This document shows, in pieces, positions 32,185 to 36,777 of a stretch of 36,777 bases of DNA (positions are counted from its first letter, which is position 1; the number at the start of each line of letters is the position of its first letter). The position numbers and the translations under genes were made by a program. The stretch spans positions 137,443 to 174,219 of the forward strand of contig NW_019775689.1 in NCBI RefSeq assembly GCF_001039355.2. The letters are read 5' to 3'. The DNA is from Lingula anatina (taxonomy: Eukaryota > Brachiopoda > Lingulata > Lingulida > Lingulidae). A model generated the notes under the pieces. The model was not told where the DNA came from, did no database searches, and saw nothing but the letters and a program-made list of their open reading frames with translations.

Positions 32185-32999
32185 GGCATAGCAGTTGATT
32201 TCTGATCAAGGCTCCTTTAGTCTTTGGAATTGTGGACCCTCAGAATACAAGGATGCCTCCTGACTGAGAGGCACATTTCTAAGGAAAGGTAGAATACTAG
32301 GAAGGGATCTTGAAGAGATTCCTGTTATGTATTGTCTTGGGTTCTAAGTGGATGATATAAAATTGCATCATCCTTAATTAGCTAGCCTCAGGTAAATCCC
32401 ATAGGGAGATAATGACATTCTTCCATTCCCTTTATTAAGGTGTAGAACATGAGTTTATTTTCTGTAGAGTTGGACATGGATAGGCCCACAGTACTTTATA
32501 ACAGGACCTATAAACGCATTAGGTGTTTGCTTATTTGCACCTCATGTTAGCAAATGGCAATTATCATTTATGAAGGCTGTATAATACGAAGGAAAAAATG
32601 GATAACTAGTAAATCTGAAAATAATGAGGTAATACCGTTGTTTGCTTACGTCATAGCAGCCAAGAATCATGGCAGTTTTTATCCTAGGTATTTGTGATTG
32701 CGATGATGGATAGCTGTAAAATCATGCACTCATCATTAAGTGGTAAAGTAACATAGATATATACTGTATAAGTCAGAGTGATGTTTTTATATGATGAAGA
32801 GTAATCACCCGAAATGTTGTTTGTATGCAAACATACAGGTATACTTTCTACAGTGAAAAAAAAAATAGATTGTGTATGTAACTATACTGGTTGTCTGTGT
32901 CAGTGCCATAGAGCTGTTTCTGTTGTGTTCAGTTTATTCAGCATAGAACTTGTCATTTGGATGAAAAAATCCATAGAAAAGGTAAGAAATTTGACTGCA

Positions 33000-33154
33000 T
33001 TTACTAATGTTTTAGTGATAACAATTACTTAATTTGGAACAAAAATTCATGAAACCACTGCAATTGGCTGTTGTCACCATGGCAAGATGAACGAAGCTGC
33101 TTCATGAATTTTTGTTCAAAAATAAGTGATGACTGTAACTAAAACATTATTAAA
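33000..33154. repeat. 155-bp imperfect hairpin, possible MITE
   Basis: Two ~54-bp arms (33000-33053 and 33101-33154) form an inverted repeat with shared blocks TAATGTTTTAGT and GAACAAAAATTCATGAA, around a 47-nt loop. No target duplication is evident and no second copy is seen here. Confidence 0.7.
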
Positions 33155-35867
33155 CGCAAATCCTTCTCAGAACCATGAATGATTTTACAGAAAATGACGG
33201 CATTTGATTACATTTATGTAGAAATAAGCTCCAGTCTGTTAATGAATCCTTGGTTCGCAAGATGATTAATGTTCTGGTACTATTTTTTGGTGAAGAACAG
33301 GTGAGATAGACTCTGGTTAGTGAGTGCTGAATTCCTGGAGGCTTCAGATTCCAAGCATTATCTTCTTGCTTCATTTGCAGTTATTTGCTGATTTATTATG
33401 AATAATTCTTATTTGGGAAGCCAAGTATGATTTTGGCATAAGCACAAGTTTTTAGATTATACCTTTCAATTCTTTTGAGAATTCATGTGTTGACATTATC
33501 ATGTAAATATTAAGAATTCTTTTCAGCAGCATTTTGTCCTATGGAAGAACTTTTTGATTTTATCCCCCTGTTAATTGAGTTAGTTATATAAATTAATTAA
33601 TGAAAAAGAAGTTTTCTATATGTTTGAAGGCCTTTATTTCTTGGCATTTTGGCATTTAAATGGCGGTGCATCTGAGTTTTTTTCTTTTTTATTGTGGATA
33701 TAAATTAGGCTCATCAGAATTAGATTTGTTTCAATTTGGAGGAAACACCTTTGATGGTATTTTCTGCATTTGTGGTATTTAAGAACAGCTTGTCTCGCAT
33801 CATAAACCAAAGGAGATAGAACTGAATCAGTTAATATGCTTTTATTAGCTGACATTTCCTTCCTGATCTGCCGAGGTATTTGAATACATACTTTGAAAGT
33901 GATGTTGTGATTGTTAAGAAATAACACATTTTATTTTGATTTGGTGAGGGTGTTAAGGTTGATCCAATTTTTGTATGTCCAATTTTTTTATGATACAGAA
34001 AGATGTTTGTGTGAATGTTTGCTGATTAAGTTTCTAAAAAGGAAAAAAAGGCTGGAGTTAGAACTAGAGTTTTAGAAAGATTAATTCAAACATTGAATTT
34101 TTTAGATCTATTATTTCCACCCATTCCACCTATAAGATCATGTGATAGAATAGTTTGTTTAACAGAAAAAAACTATTCATTTTGTTTTTCTTCTGTTGAA
34201 TTTAGACTTGAAAGGCTTTGTTTGAGTATAAATAACACCATCAAAATATAAACTTCCCTTTAAGTTGTGATGAATGTTGGATCAAAACGGAGGCTAGATC
34301 AACATTTCACTCAGATGAAAGAAGGACATTTTGTCTGCATGTTTTAATATTATATATCAAAACTTCCTAGATAAGAAATCAATTTACAATCTTTCAGCTG
34401 CCAGCAGAATTACAGCAAGGGTATAACGGGTGACCTTTTTATAGTGTGAACCACTGCGGGGAGCTCTAGATTCAGCGGGGTATCTGACGTCAAAAAATCT
34501 GCGTCTCAAATTGCAACAGTGAGGAGAAAGTGTATAGAGAGAAAGGAAGGTCTGAGGGAAGGGATATTATTATAGTATCTGAAAACTTCCATTCCATTTG
34601 GATTTCATCTTCAACAGCAGTGGTGCAGAAAAAAGTTGCAAGAAGGTAGATACAGGTGTAGTTATCTGTTGCACAGTTTGCATATGTTGATGGATGTTGT
34701 ATATTAGGCTAATATGCTGGCGATAGTGTAGTATTACGTGTCTATGCAAAGACGCTTATTGTAGCTGGTGAATCTACTAATACTGAATGTTCAGAAATTA
34801 GATTGAAATTGTTATTATATTCCATGATAGTCTTTGGGCACAGTAGACTAGTATTTCTATGATTTACACAGAATTTATAAATTTTTATAAAATATACTAT
34901 TATATGTGTCCTGCCTTGTTATTGTAATCTACTCTGTGACTTGATACTGTTTTCTCTTCAATATGCATAAATTTATAGATTGGAAAAAGTTCTTGGACCT
35001 AACTTTTTTGAGACGCTATTTATGGCAGTCGCAGCAGGCAGAGAGAGAAAAATCATAAAACCTCGAATCTTTCTCTTCCCAAATGTGCATCATTTTCCCA
35101 AATGTGCATCATTTATGGGTGATAGCACCGTATCCTGCTTTAACTATTGTCAAACTTATTAGCAGAATTAACCGTGAACGGACAGAATTTAGATCAATAT
35201 TGTATGTGGATGGGACCCACTACTGTGCCAGGATAACAGATTAGTGGAATTGGCGCTGTTATAAGACAGAGATACCTATTGGGAAAGCCCCTGGTGAGCA
35301 GTATGTTATATAAGAGGCTGATTAAAGTGAAGTGGATCTAAGTGACTGAGATGTTACTAGTACATTACTGTTATCTGTGTCTCCCAGTACATTACTGTGA
35401 TAAGAAAAGGAGGGTTTTGTGTGGTGGTGGTAGAGGAGGGGGGGGGGGAGGCAGGGAGGTTGGGGGGGGGGGGTAGAGACAAAAGGGTGACAGAAAGATA
35501 CAGCAAAGAAGAAATAGGTGTGATAAACATTGTGTAAAAAAATATGATTGCTTGATTATGCCGAGATGAGAAAGGACATATAAAGCTTGACAGGAGTGAG
35601 ATGAAAAATCATAAAGATGAAAGGGCAATTGAGGTAAAAAAATTCATGTTTGCAGAATGTTTTCATTGTGGTAGTACTAAATACAAACATTAATTTTGGC
35701 AGCACCTAGACTGTTTTATAGGGATTTCTAATCTGAGTATGTTCACATGTTTAAATGTAATTTTAGAAGTTTAACAGCTGGTAAATAAATTTCTCAGGGA
35801 AGGGCAAAGCAGTGTGTGCTGTTATAAAACAAGAAATTTATTGAAAACAAAATCTGCTGTTTAGTGC

Positions 35868-35871
<4 letters not shown>
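33155..35871. other. Probable intron or intergenic DNA, no gene seen
   Basis: AT-rich with G-rich microsatellite at 35421-35473. A less AT-rich patch at 34430-34510 has no coding frame of note. A 19-bp direct repeat of CCCAAATGTGCATCATTT lies near 35080-35115. Confidence 0.4.

Positions 35872-35906
<35 letters not shown>
35872..35906. repeat. Poly(T) run, 35 nt
   Basis: Could be the tail of a minus-strand retroposed sequence, but no body or target duplication is recognised to its right. Confidence 0.85.
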
Positions 35907-35908
<2 letters not shown>

Positions 35909-36400
35909 GGAAAGGCTCTTATTGGCAACCAACCCTAGGCACAATTCCTGTTGTAGCCAGATTCCAGAGAGAGATACCCAAGATGCACCGGGTTGGGTGA
36001 TTATTATGGGAGACAAGTGGTTTTATTTTCACTCACTCCAAATGATCATTACATAAGGAATTTAGAACTAATCAATACCATAGTGCACCTGTAGGTAGCA
36101 GAGATAGGATGTTATCCGCTGTTGTCTGTTTAAATGATGCGGCTGTGTGGTCCTTTTGCCTTGTTGTTAACAGGTATGAAAATCATGTATTTGGGTGCAT
36201 GGGTTTTTGTTCAAGGGTGTTTAAAAAATAATTTTAGGTGTAGTCCTATAGTATCAGTTTTTAACCTTGTTAGAAATGTATGCTTATGTTAAATTAAGTT
36301 ACCTTATGCATTTGATAAGTTTATGATGTATTTTGGACCCAATTTTAGAAAGGTCATAATAAACCTAATAAAAAAGTTAGCACAGGACTGTAGTCTGGGT

Positions 36401-36470
36401 TGGGGGGGCTGGGGGTGGGGAAGGAAGAGGAGGAGGAGGCCTGGGGGGTGGGGTGGGGGCTGGGTTGGGA
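36401..36470. repeat. G-rich, quadruplex-prone stretch
   Basis: Repeated runs of four to seven G bases separated by short spacers on the plus strand. Open frames across it encode only Gly/Glu or Pro/Leu runs and are not genes. Confidence 0.8.
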
Positions 36471-36777
36471 AAGATATGTCCTCAGTCAAAATCTGAACTA
36501 TTTTGTAGGCCACTATGGCAAAATCTCTACTAGTACTCTTTTCACACAAAATACCTCTCCCCCTTTAAAAAAAGCTGGCTACAGGCCTTCAATCCTTGGA
36601 GTCCCAAGCCTGTTATGTATAGCCTTAAGACCCAGGTGTTCAAAATGGATAGATATTACAGAAGCTCCTGTTCAATTTACTTTTTTCAAATCATTTAGGA
36701 CCAGGCTTTTGACCCGAGGCCAAGAGCTGCCGGGAACAGTTTTCATCTAAGCAGTGTTATCATTCATTGCCACACCC

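Noticed and set aside
31981-32205. Two overlapping open frames of 64 and 74 codons with repeated PQGIPYPLYP-type units
   Set aside because: They are produced by the 26-bp minisatellite, whose unit is not a multiple of three, so the frames are by-products of the repeat.
34400-34450. Acceptor-like CTTTCAG followed by a short open stretch CQQNYSKGITGDLFIV
   Set aside because: Too short, with no convincing donor and a stop soon after; kept out of the feature list.
36304-36750. Frames of 81 and 116 codons on opposite strands at the right edge
   Set aside because: Both are driven by the G-rich tract (Gly/Glu or Pro/Leu runs); no domain or splice support.

Overview
This window looks like nuclear DNA of a marine invertebrate, most likely a lophotrochozoan such as a bivalve mollusc. 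That is an inference from the AT-rich base composition, intron-split genes with GT/AG sites, long AG/CT microsatellites, dense small inverted-repeat transposons, and a RhoA-like gene close to animal RhoA. Nothing bacterial or viral is seen. Single N bases at 9006, 9929 and 13120 and a 21-base poly(A) at the left edge look like assembly features.

Left part (1-7600). A plus-strand partial terminal exon (22-197) is followed by two tandem minus-strand Rho GTPase genes (1053-2550 and 6242-7369). I rebuilt both as three coding exons with the same intron phases and an identical 170-nt second exon. Each first exon is very short and starts with Met-Gly-Leu-(Trp/Phe)-(Ser/Ala)-Cys-Leu, just downstream of an in-frame stop. 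Both proteins end on a bare cysteine instead of a CAAX box. The pair therefore appears to have exchanged C-terminal prenylation for N-terminal myristoyl/palmitoyl anchoring. One copy keeps all GTPase motifs; the other has degenerate switch regions, including the position equivalent to RhoA Gln63 changed to Leu. Both share a promoter module of TATA box plus MEF2 sites with identical 16-nt spacing. A 1.66-kb Tc1/mariner relic (3803-5464) lies between them.

Middle part (7600-18800). A TATA promoter and non-coding first exon (9778-9881) lead into a Pro/Gly/Tyr/Gln-rich disordered protein (10903-11577). Its intron holds a widely dispersed repeat (10426-10708). Then come two small inverted-repeat elements and a 2.07-kb degenerate hAT element (13336-15401). 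Next is a minus-strand gene (15592-17358) for a 519-residue protein that joins an RWD-like domain, an MJ1316 RNA-end recognition domain and a 2H phosphoesterase domain, related to LENG9/AKAP7-type proteins.

Right part (18800-36777). A plus-strand gene for an acidic protein begins at 18874. Its downstream exons are mostly not recognisable, and the remaining ~17 kb behaves like intron or intergenic DNA. It holds at least six inverted-repeat element copies (two families repeated, one foldback element with an 8-bp target duplication, one 155-bp hairpin), a 26-bp minisatellite, a 26-nt G run and several microsatellites. A few exon-like segments are listed at low confidence.

The two Rho genes are the most interesting content: a tandem pair of predicted N-acylated Rho GTPases, one active-type and one predicted switch-defective, under a shared muscle-type (MEF2) promoter design.
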